Assembly: GCF_006738645.1 (NCBI RefSeq)
Contig: NZ_AP019700.1
Location: 2,120,001-2,184,000, forward strand
DNA from: Stella humosa
GTDB taxonomy: Bacteria; Pseudomonadota; Alphaproteobacteria; ATCC43930; Allostellaceae
Length of the DNA stretch: 64,000 nucleotides
Direction of reading: 5' to 3'
The position numbers were made by a program, and so were the translations under genes. Positions 40,217-48,052 of the stretch are shown piece by piece. Position 1 is the first letter of the stretch; the number at the start of each line of letters is the position of its first letter. Under the pieces are notes generated by a model that was not told the DNA's origin, made no database searches, and worked only from the letters and a program-made list of their open reading frames with translations.

Positions 40217-42781
40217 TCACAGAAGGAGGAAATCCGCCGCGGTCATCTGATCCCGGGTGATGCCGGCGATGGTGACGCCGTGGTCGGGGTCGCCCAGCGA
40301 AAGGAACACGCCGTCCGGGGTGTCGACCATCCGCGCCAGCAGGTCGGCGAAGCCAGCCAGCGCCAGGCCATTCAGCACACCGTCGCCCCCGGTGTCGATG
40401 ACAATGCGGTCGCCGCCCGCCGACGCGAAGTCGGTCACGAGGTCCAGGCCGCCGCCTTCCTTGAACACGAAGCGGTCAGCCCCTTCGCCGCCGGTCAGCG
40501 TGTCGTTGCCGCGGTCGCCCGACAGTATGTCGTGGCCGCCGTCGCCGAACACCCGGTCGTCGCCTTGGCCGCCCCAGACGAAGTCGTGGCCGCTGCCGCC
40601 ATGGACCGTGTCGTTGCCGCGGTCGCCCAGCACCCAGTCATTGCCCTGGCCGCCATCCAGCCGGTCGCTGCCCTGGCCGCCCCAGGCGATGTCTTCGTCG
40701 GCCTCGCCCAGGATGCTGTCGTTGCCCCCATTGCCCTGCAACTGGTCGCGGCCGCCGTCGCCGAGGACGGTGTCGTTCCCGTCGTTGCCGCGGATGGTGT
40801 CGGACTGGTTGCCCCCCGGCAGGCGTTCGTCGCCAAAGCCGCCTTCGACGAGCCGGGTCGGTCCCGGCTTTTCGCCGTCATCGGCGACCGTGATGGAGAC
40901 GGTCGCCGTGTCGAAGCCGCCGCGGCCGTCGCTCACCTGATAGGTGAAGCCGTCCGGCCCGACATAGGCGGCGTTGGGCTGGTATGTGAAGCCGCCATCC
41001 GGGCTCCACACGAGGCTCCCGTGCGCGGGGCCGGCGAGCAGGCCGGACACCGTCAGCGGGTTGCCGTCGGTATCGGTATCGTTGCCGATCAGCCCCGGCC
41101 CCTGCACCACCAGCTTGGTCTGCCAGGGCAGGGTGAAGGCGTCGTCGCCGGCTACCGGCGCGCTGTTGCTGTAGGACGGCACGGACGGCTGTGATGGAGG
41201 AGGTGGTGGTGGCGGAGGAGGTGGTGGTGGTGGTGGTGGCGGAGGAGGAGGTGGTGGCGGTGGTGGCGGAGGCGGAGGCGGTAGAGGCGACAGCATCCCG
41301 AAGACCACGTAGCCAGCACCGAAGCCGGTACTGTTGCCGTCGAACCCGCTGGCACCGACGATGATGTCGCCGAAGCCATCGCCGTTGAGGTCGCCGGCAC
41401 CGCTGACGGAGCCGCCACCGTAGTCGCTTCCCGACTGGCCATGGACCCGGAACCCGTAGCCGCCGTCCAGGGCGGAAAGTTCGAGCGCGGCGGGAAAGGC
41501 GGTGGATCGGCCGAACACGACATAGCCGGCGCCGGACTTCGGATCGTGCCGGTTGGCACCTGGGGCACCGATGATGATGTCGTCGATGCCGTCTCCATTC
41601 ACGTCGCCGGCCGCCCGAACGGCGGCCCCGCTCGTGTCGAGGGTCGATTCGCCATTGATCCGGAAGCCGTTGGCACCGTCCAGCGTGGACAGTTCGAATT
41701 CGGCCGCGAACCCGGCCGAAGTGCCGAACACCACGTAGCTGGCGCCGGATTCCGCTCCATTGGGGTCGGCCTCGTAGGCGCCCACGATCACGTCGTCGAT
41801 GCCGTCGCCGTTCACGTCGCCGGCAGCACTGACCGACCGGCCGCTCAGGTCGTAGGCCGATTCCCCGTTGATCCGGAAGCCGCTGCTGCCGTCGAGGGCG
41901 GACAGTTCCAGCGTGGCGGCAAACCCGGTCGAACGGCCGAACACGACATAGGCGGCGCCGGAATTGGTACCGTTCGGATCGGCCAGCATCGCGCCGATGA
42001 TGATGTCGTCGATGCCGTCGCCGTTCACGTCGCCGGCAGCACTGACCGGCCGACCCGAATGGTGGCCCTCGGATTCGCCGTTCATCCGGAAACCGTTGCT
42101 GCCGTCCAGCGCGGACAGATCGACGTCGGGGGTAAATCCCGCCGTGGTGCCGAACACCACATAGGTGGTGCCGGACTTGGCGCCGTTCGGGTCGGCGGCG
42201 TAGGCGCTGATGAGGACATCGTCGATGCCGTCGCCGTTCACGTCCCCGGCTGCGCTGATGGACATGCCGGCCCTGTCTTCGTCCGCCTCGCCATCCATGC
42301 GGAAGCCGTTGCTGCCGTCGATCGCCGAGAGCTCGAACTCGGCGGAAAACCCGGCCGAATTGCCGAAGATCACATAGCCGACGCCCTCGTAGTTGACGGT
42401 CGGGGTGGCGAAAGGCGCACCCACGACGATGTCGTCGATGCCGTCGCCATTCACGTCGCCGGCGGCAGCGACGGCGGTGCCCGCCGAATCGTAGCTGCTG
42501 GCACCGTCGATCCTGAACCCGTTGAGGCCGTTGATCGCGGACAGGTCCAGCGCCGGACCGAAGCCGGCCGATGTGCCGAACACCACATAGGCGGTGCCGT
42601 CGTTGTATCCAGTGAGGTCCCTACCCGGCACGCCGATGATGATGTCGTCGATGCCGTCGCCATTCACGTCGCCGGCCGCGCTGACCGAGACGCCGGCATA
42701 ATCAAGCGGCGCTGCGCCGTTGATCTTGAAACCGTTGCTGCCGTCGAGCGCCGAGAGCTCGATGGTTCCGGAAAAGGGCAT
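40217..42781 (-). CDS. FG-GAP propeller / cadherin-like / RTX secreted protein, copy 1
   Basis: 854-residue mosaic protein. Residues of about 1-490 hold seven FG-GAP repeats, each with the calcium loop consensus DVNGDGIDD and a period of 71 residues, which predicts a 7-bladed integrin-alpha-like propeller. A run of 29 prolines follows (501-529), then a cadherin/Ig-like module (about 538-635, ending VTFQVSDGRGG-like text: FTYQVSDGRGGFDTATVSI). Next come RTX repeats (650-760) and a conserved C-terminal domain ending ADFLLL, a type I secretion-like tail. No signal peptide. It is the nearest of three tandem paralogues to the glycosyltransferase genes. A role in adhesion or a surface layer is likely but unproven. 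Confidence 0.87.
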   Translation of the reverse strand: MPFSGTIELSALDGSNGFKINGAAPLDYAGVSVSAAGDVNGDGIDDIIIGVPGRDLTGYNDGTAYVVFGTSAGFGPALDLSAINGLNGFRIDGASSYDSAGTAVAAAGDVNGDGIDDIVVGAPFATPTVNYEGVGYVIFGNSAGFSAEFELSAIDGSNGFRMDGEADEDRAGMSISAAGDVNGDGIDDVLISAYAADPNGAKSGTTYVVFGTTAGFTPDVDLSALDGSNGFRMNGESEGHHSGRPVSAAGDVNGDGIDDIIIGAMLADPNGTNSGAAYVVFGRSTGFAATLELSALDGSSGFRINGESAYDLSGRSVSAAGDVNGDGIDDVIVGAYEADPNGAESGASYVVFGTSAGFAAEFELSTLDGANGFRINGESTLDTSGAAVRAAGDVNGDGIDDIIIGAPGANRHDPKSGAGYVVFGRSTAFPAALELSALDGGYGFRVHGQSGSDYGGGSVSGAGDLNGDGFGDIIVGASGFDGNSTGFGAGYVVFGMLSPLPPPPPPPPPPPPPPPPPPPPPPPPPPPPPSQPSVPSYSNSAPVAGDDAFTLPWQTKLVVQGPGLIGNDTDTDGNPLTVSGLLAGPAHGSLVWSPDGGFTYQPNAAYVGPDGFTYQVSDGRGGFDTATVSITVADDGEKPGPTRLVEGGFGDERLPGGNQSDTIRGNDGNDTVLGDGGRDQLQGNGGNDSILGEADEDIAWGGQGSDRLDGGQGNDWVLGDRGNDTVHGGSGHDFVWGGQGDDRVFGDGGHDILSGDRGNDTLTGGEGADRFVFKEGGGLDLVTDFASAGGDRIVIDTGGDGVLNGLALAGFADLLARMVDTPDGVFLSLGDPDHGVTIAGITRDQMTAADFLLL
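41195..41281 (-). repeat. CCN trinucleotide repeat coding for 29 prolines
   Basis: Twenty-nine successive CCN codons on the minus strand (NGG units on the plus strand) form an uninterrupted polyproline run between propeller and cadherin-like domain of FG-GAP copy 1. The two paralogues have only about 11 and 6 prolines here. Slippage would change the length by whole codons, so the linker can vary without breaking the frame. Confidence 0.9.
41311..42751 (-). repeat. Seven FG-GAP coding repeats, 213-base period (copy 1)
   Basis: Seven direct coding repeats, spaced 213 bases (71 codons) where I measured them (for example 41581 to 41794). Each contains an AAGDVNGDGIDD-type calcium loop and a FG-like closing strand. 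Neighbouring units are similar enough at DNA level to recombine. Confidence 0.85.
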
Positions 42782-42928
42782 CGATTGCTCCCAGGTCCGC
42801 TGCGCCGGCTCGCCGGGCGGCAGCTCTATATGAGTCTGTCGTCCATTGTTTCAGTTCCTGCGACAAAGGATCAATCTGAAATCAATCCAAAGTAGAGGGA
42901 ATTTCCATGGCAAGCGCCGCGGCAAGCT

Positions 42929-45406
42929 TTAGAGAAACAGGAAGTCGCCCGCGTCGAGTTGGTCGCGGGCGATGCCGGCGATGGTGATGCCGTGGTCGGG
43001 GTCGCCCAGCGACAGGAAAACGCCGTCCGGGGTGTCGACGATCCGCGCCAGCAGGGCGGCGAAGCTGGTGAGGGGAATGCCGTTGAGAATGCCGTCGCCG
43101 CCGGTATCGATGACGATGCGGTCGCCGTCCGCCGACGCGAAGTCGGCCACGAGGTCCAGGCCGCCGCCTTCCTTGAACACGAAGCGATCCGCGCCCTCGC
43201 CGCCGGTCAGGGTGTCGCGGCCGCGGTCGCCTGACAGCACGTCGTGGCCGCCGTCGCCGAACACCCGGTCGTCGCCCCGGCCGCCCCAGACGAAGTCGTG
43301 GCCGGCGCCGCCATGGACGGTGTCGGAACCGCGGTCGCCCAGCACCCAGTCGTTGCCCTGGCCTCCATCCAGGAAGTCATTCCCCTGGCCGCCCCAGGCG
43401 ATGTCCTCGTCGCCTTGGCCGAGGACGCTGTCATTGCCGGCATTGCCCTCCAGCCGGTCGCGGCCGCCGTCGCCGGTGATGGTGTCGTCGCCGTCATTGC
43501 CGCGGATCGTCTCGGCCTGGTTGGTGCCGGACAGTCGCTCGCTGCCGAAGCCACCGTCGATGGGCCAGATCGGGTCGGGCTTCTCGTCGTCGGCGACGGC
43601 GATGGAAACGCTGGCCGTGTCGAAGCCGCCCCGGCCGTCGCCGACTTGGTAGGTGAAGCCATCCGGGCCGACATAAGCGGCATTGGGCTGGTAGATGAAG
43701 CCGCCGTCCGCGCTCCAGGCGAGGGTGCCGTGCGCTGGACCGCTCATGAGACCGGTGACCGTCAGCGGGTGGCCGTCGGCGTCGATGTCGTTGCCCAGCA
43801 GCCCCGGCCCCTGGACCAGCAGCCTGGTCTGCCAGGGCAGGGTGAAGGCATCGTCACCCGCCACCGGCGGGCGGTTGCCGCCGGAGGCGGGCGGCGGCGG
43901 AGGTGGAGGCGGCGGGGGCGGCGCCGCGATGCCGAAGATCACATAGCTGGCACCCGCCCTGGGGGCGTTCGTGCCAGCATAGTGGGCGCCGACGATGACG
44001 TCGTCGACGCCGTCGCCATTGACGTCGCCGCCGCCGCCGACGGAAATGCCGTTGGAACTGCCGCCCTCGCCGTTGATCCGGAAACCGTTGCTGCCGGTCA
44101 AGGCGAACAGATCGATCTGGGCGGAGAACCCGTCCGAACGGCCGAACACGATATAGCTGGCGCCGTCGGCCTCACCCACCCCGATGGCGCCGACCACGAT
44201 GTCATCGATGCCGTCGCCGTTCACATCGCCGGCGGCGGCGACGGAAGTTCCGGCGTAGTCGTTCATCGATTCCCCGGCGACCCGGAAACCGTTGGCACCG
44301 TCCAGGTCGGAGAGTTCGAGTTCTGCGGCAAAGCCGGCCGAGCGACCGAACACGACATAGCCGGCGCCAGCGGCGTTCAGGCCGAAATTCGCGCCGGAAT
44401 CGGCCCCGATCGCGCCGACGATGACGTCGTCGATGCCGTCTCCATTGATGTCCCCGGCGGCGCTGACGGAGAAGCCGCTCTGGTCCTCGTTCGCATTGCC
44501 ATTGATCCGGAAACCATTGCTGCCGTCGAGCGCGGAGAGTTCCAACGCTGCGGCGAAGCCGCCGGAACGTCCGAACACCACATAGCTGGCGCCGGAGCTG
44601 CTCCCGCCAGGGTCGGCGCCGGTCGCGCCGATGATGATGTCGTCGATGCCGTCGCCATTGACGTCCCCGGCCGCGCCGACGGAGAAGCCGCTGTAGTCCG
44701 ACGTCTCCGCCCCGTTGATCCGGAAGCCGTTGCTGCCGTCGATCGCCGACAGGTCGAACGGGGCGGCAAATCCGACCGACGTGCCGAACAGCACATAGCT
44801 GGCGCCCGAATCGGTGCCATTCGGATCGCCGCGAAGCGCACCGACGATCACATCGTCGATGCCGTCGCCGTTCACGTCGCCCGCCCCGCGGATGGCAGAT
44901 CCGGCCTCGTCGTCGATGCTTTCTCCGTCGATGCGGAAGCCATTGCTGCCGTCGAGGTCGGAGACCGTGATCCGCGCGGCGAAGCCGCCCGAACTGCCGA
45001 AGATCACATAGCCGGCACTCTCGCCGTAGTTGCTTGCACGGGCGCCGACGACGATGTCGTCGATGCCGTCGCCGTTCACGTCCCCGGCCGCTCCGACAGG
45101 CTGGCCGATGTAGTCGTAGGCGTTGGCGCCGTCGATCCGGAAGCCATTGCTGCCATCCAGCTCGGACAGCTCGAACTGCGCGGAGAAGCCAGCCGACGTT
45201 CCGAATACGACAAAGCCGGAGCCCGAGAACAGGCCGTTCGGGGATGCGCCGGGCGCGCCGATGACGATGTCGCCGATGCCGTCGCCATTGACGTCCCCGG
45301 CCATGGCGACGGACCGCCCGCTCTGGTCGCTGTTCGCTTCGCCGTTGATCCGGAAGCCGTTGCTGCCGTCGAGGGCGGAGGGTTCGAGCGTGCTGGGGAA
45401 GGGCAT
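42929..45406 (-). CDS. FG-GAP propeller / cadherin-like / RTX secreted protein, copy 2
   Basis: 825 residues with the same plan as copy 1: seven FG-GAP repeats (for example VGAAGDVNGDGIDDIVVGA), a shorter proline run of about 11 near residues 497-508, a cadherin-like module starting NRPPVAGDDAFTLPWQTRLLVQGP, RTX repeats and the C-terminal domain ending in GDFLFL. The RTX and C-terminal parts are nearly identical to the other two copies, and divergence is greatest in the propeller loops. It is separated from copy 1 by a 147-base AT-richer spacer and from copy 3 by 58 bases, suggesting that copies 3 and 2 share a transcript. Confidence 0.87.
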   Translation of the reverse strand: MPFPSTLEPSALDGSNGFRINGEANSDQSGRSVAMAGDVNGDGIGDIVIGAPGASPNGLFSGSGFVVFGTSAGFSAQFELSELDGSNGFRIDGANAYDYIGQPVGAAGDVNGDGIDDIVVGARASNYGESAGYVIFGSSGGFAARITVSDLDGSNGFRIDGESIDDEAGSAIRGAGDVNGDGIDDVIVGALRGDPNGTDSGASYVLFGTSVGFAAPFDLSAIDGSNGFRINGAETSDYSGFSVGAAGDVNGDGIDDIIIGATGADPGGSSSGASYVVFGRSGGFAAALELSALDGSNGFRINGNANEDQSGFSVSAAGDINGDGIDDVIVGAIGADSGANFGLNAAGAGYVVFGRSAGFAAELELSDLDGANGFRVAGESMNDYAGTSVAAAGDVNGDGIDDIVVGAIGVGEADGASYIVFGRSDGFSAQIDLFALTGSNGFRINGEGGSSNGISVGGGGDVNGDGVDDVIVGAHYAGTNAPRAGASYVIFGIAAPPPPPPPPPPPASGGNRPPVAGDDAFTLPWQTRLLVQGPGLLGNDIDADGHPLTVTGLMSGPAHGTLAWSADGGFIYQPNAAYVGPDGFTYQVGDGRGGFDTASVSIAVADDEKPDPIWPIDGGFGSERLSGTNQAETIRGNDGDDTITGDGGRDRLEGNAGNDSVLGQGDEDIAWGGQGNDFLDGGQGNDWVLGDRGSDTVHGGAGHDFVWGGRGDDRVFGDGGHDVLSGDRGRDTLTGGEGADRFVFKEGGGLDLVADFASADGDRIVIDTGGDGILNGIPLTSFAALLARIVDTPDGVFLSLGDPDHGITIAGIARDQLDAGDFLFL
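43930..45376 (-). repeat. Seven FG-GAP coding repeats (copy 2)
   Basis: Seven calcium-loop repeats of the D-V-N-G-D-G type, in order from VAMAGDVNGDGIGD to VGGGGDVNGDGVDD, forming the predicted seven-bladed propeller of the second paralogue. Confidence 0.85.
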
Positions 45407-45464
45407 CTTTCGTCCTCGGGAGAGGTATCGTTCGGAACGCGATCTGCGGTCCGGAGGGGAACGG

Positions 45465-47939
45465 CTAGAGCAGCAGGAAGTCGCCCGCCGTGAGCTGGTC
45501 CCGCCTTATGCCGGCAATAGTGACGCCGTGGTCGGGGTCGCCCAGCGACAGGAACACGCCGTCCGGCGTGTCGACCATGCGTGCCAGCAGGTCGGCGAAG
45601 CTGCCGATCGACAGGCCGTTGAGGATGCCGTCGCCGCCGGTGTCGATGACGATGCGGTCGCCCTCGGCCGACGCGAAGTCGGCCACCAGGTCATATCCAG
45701 CGGCCTCCTTGATGACGAAGCGGTCGGCGCCCTGGCCACCCGTCAGGGTGTCGTTGCCACGGTCGCCGGACAGCATGTCGTGGCTGCCGTCGCCGAACAC
45801 CCGGTCGTCCCCCTGGCCGCCCCAGACGAAGTCGTGGCCGGCGCCGCCATGGACGGTATCGGCGCCGCGGTCGCCCAGCACCCAGTCGTTGGCCTGGTTG
45901 CCATTGACCATGTCATTGCCCTGGCCGCCCCAGGCGATGTCTTCGTCGCCCTGGCCCAGGATGCTGTCGTTCCCTGTATTGCCTTCCAGCCGGTCGCGGC
46001 CGCCGTCGCCGGTGATGGTGTCGTCGCCGCCGTTGCCGCGGATGGTGTCGGCTTGGTTGCTGCCGGCAAGGCGGTCGTTGCCGAAGCCGCCGTCGATGGG
46101 CCAGATCGGGTCCGGCTTCTCGTCGTCGGCCACGGTGATGGAAACGCTGGCCGTGTCGAAGCCGCCCCGGCCGTCGCCGACCTGGTAGGTGAACGCGTCC
46201 GGCCCGACATAGGTGGCGTTGGGCTGGTAGATGAAGCCGCCGTCGGGGTTCCAGGTCAGGACGCCGTGGGCCGGGCCGGCCACGATGCCCGTCACCGTCA
46301 GCGGATTGCCGTCGGCATCGGTGTCGTTGCCGAGCAGCCCTGGCCCCTGGACCAGCAGCTTGCCCTGCCAGGGCACGCTGAAGGCGTCGTCTTCCGCGTC
46401 GGGCGGTCGGTTGCTGCTGCCGGGCGGCGGCGGGGGAGGGTTCGTATCGGCCACGCCGCCGAAGATCACGTAGGTGGCGCCGGCGCGCTCGCCATTGGAG
46501 TAGACGCCGGGCGCGCCGACGATGAGGTCGTCGAAGCCATCACCGTTCACGTCGCCGGCGGAAGCCACCGACCAGCCGCCCTCGTCCCCGGCCGACGCGC
46601 CGTTGATCCGGAAGCCGGCGGTGGTGGCGAGCGCGGATAGCTCCAGGGATGCGCCGAACCCGGCCGTCGCGCCGAACACGACATAGGAGCCGCCGGATCG
46701 GTCGCCATTCGGATCTGCGGCGAAGGCGCCGACGATCAGGTCGTCGATGCCGTCGCCGTTGAAGTCGCCGGCCGCAGCAACGGCGGTGCCGCTCAGGTCG
46801 CCTGCCGAGGCGCCATTGATCCTGAAGCCGTTGTTGCCGTCCAGCGACGACAGGTCGAGGGACGCTGCGAAGCCGGCCGTGTTGCCGAACACCACATAGC
46901 TGGCGCCGGGATCCCCGCCATAGACATTGCCGTCGGAATCGCCAACGATCAGATCGTCGACGCCGTCGCCGTTCACGTCGCCGGCACCAGCGACCGACCG
47001 GCCGTTCCGGAAGCGGTCCGCGACGGCGTTGATCGCAAAGCCGTTGCTGCCGTCGAGCGACGCCAGGTTCATGGAAGGGGCGAAGCCGGCCGTCGTTCCG
47101 AACACCACGTAGCTGGCGCCGGTATCGTAGGGGAAGCCAACCGCGGGTGCCCCGATGACTAGGTCGTCGATGCCGTCGCCGTTCACATCTCCGGCGGCGC
47201 TGACCGCCCGACCACTTTCGTCGCCGTTCTGTTCGCCGTCGATCGCGAAGCCGTTGCCGCCGTCGAGTGCGGACAGTTCCACGGTCCCGAACCCGGCCGT
47301 GCTGCCGAACACCACATAACTGGCTCCGCTGCCGAGGTAGGGCTGCCCGACGATGACATCGTCGATCCCGTCGCCGTTCACGTCACCGGCGCCGCTGACC
47401 GAACGGCCGGCCTTCCAGTAGTTGGCTTCGTTCGGGACGTCGTCCGCATGGATCTGGAAGCCGTTGCCGACGCCGATCGACGACGCCTGCAGGACCGCGG
47501 CGAAGCCGCCGGTGGCGCCGAACACCACATACGCAGCGCCGGAATAGGAAGCGTGCGGCGTTGCGTATGGCGCGCCGATGATGACATCGTCGATGCCATC
47601 GCCATTGATGTCGCCGGCCGCGCTGACGGAGAATCCCAGATAGTCGCCGATCGAGGCGCCATGGATGGCGAAACCGTTGCCGCCGTCGAGCGAGGACAGT
47701 TCGAATGACGGCGAGAAGCCGGCAGTGGTTCCGAACACAACATAGCTGACGCCGGCATTAAGGCGGTCCGGCGATGCCTTTCGCGCGCCCACGACGATAT
47801 CGTCGATGCCGTCGCCATTCACGTCGCCGGCGCCATGGACGGAGAAGCCGCTTCCATCTTCACCCGCGACTCCATTCAGCGTGAAGCCCTTGCCACCGCC
47901 GAGAGACGAGAGTTCGACCGTCGAGAATGCAGATGCCAA
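45465..47939 (-). CDS. FG-GAP propeller / cadherin-like / RTX secreted protein, copy 3
   Basis: 824 residues, same order of domains: seven FG-GAP repeats (first VHGAGDVNGDGIDD, last VASAGDVNGDGFDD), a short linker with six prolines, a cadherin-like module (NRPPDAEDDAFSVPWQGKLL), RTX repeats and a C-terminus ending GDFLLL. Its propeller is the most divergent of the three; several blades start from SLDG(G/S)NGFAI variants. It is transcribed first, with 113 bases to the previous gene stop, where an AT-rich patch near 48020-48050 could be the promoter of the whole minus-strand group. Confidence 0.87.
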   Translation of the reverse strand: MASAFSTVELSSLGGGKGFTLNGVAGEDGSGFSVHGAGDVNGDGIDDIVVGARKASPDRLNAGVSYVVFGTTAGFSPSFELSSLDGGNGFAIHGASIGDYLGFSVSAAGDINGDGIDDVIIGAPYATPHASYSGAAYVVFGATGGFAAVLQASSIGVGNGFQIHADDVPNEANYWKAGRSVSGAGDVNGDGIDDVIVGQPYLGSGASYVVFGSTAGFGTVELSALDGGNGFAIDGEQNGDESGRAVSAAGDVNGDGIDDLVIGAPAVGFPYDTGASYVVFGTTAGFAPSMNLASLDGSNGFAINAVADRFRNGRSVAGAGDVNGDGVDDLIVGDSDGNVYGGDPGASYVVFGNTAGFAASLDLSSLDGNNGFRINGASAGDLSGTAVAAAGDFNGDGIDDLIVGAFAADPNGDRSGGSYVVFGATAGFGASLELSALATTAGFRINGASAGDEGGWSVASAGDVNGDGFDDLIVGAPGVYSNGERAGATYVIFGGVADTNPPPPPPGSSNRPPDAEDDAFSVPWQGKLLVQGPGLLGNDTDADGNPLTVTGIVAGPAHGVLTWNPDGGFIYQPNATYVGPDAFTYQVGDGRGGFDTASVSITVADDEKPDPIWPIDGGFGNDRLAGSNQADTIRGNGGDDTITGDGGRDRLEGNTGNDSILGQGDEDIAWGGQGNDMVNGNQANDWVLGDRGADTVHGGAGHDFVWGGQGDDRVFGDGSHDMLSGDRGNDTLTGGQGADRFVIKEAAGYDLVADFASAEGDRIVIDTGGDGILNGLSIGSFADLLARMVDTPDGVFLSLGDPDHGVTIAGIRRDQLTAGDFLLL
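46450..47909 (-). repeat. Seven FG-GAP coding repeats (copy 3)
   Basis: Seven repeats with D-x-N-G-D-G-x-D-D calcium loops. Units are less regular in length than in copies 1 and 2 (for example the third unit, around GQPYLGSGASYVVFG, is shortened). Confidence 0.82.
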
Positions 47940-48052
47940 GAATAGCCCCTTCCGGGCCCGATCAGACTGACCGGGACGCGTTCCGGCGGGCTGAAGACCT
48001 GTTACCCGACTTCAGACTAGCCCTATTCCATTCGATTGATAGTGCTATTGCC

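Noticed and set aside
41580-42690. Regularly spaced similar sequences that might be taken for a CRISPR array
   Set aside because: The period is 213 bases, a multiple of three, and the units are FG-GAP coding repeats inside one open frame.
41441-42895. Long plus-strand ORF (484 codons) opposite FG-GAP copy 1, and a similar one of 749 codons at 43244-45493
   Set aside because: They are mirror readings of highly repetitive Gly/Asp codons in GC-rich DNA, with no recognisable domain. The minus frame encodes clear FG-GAP, cadherin-like and RTX modules.
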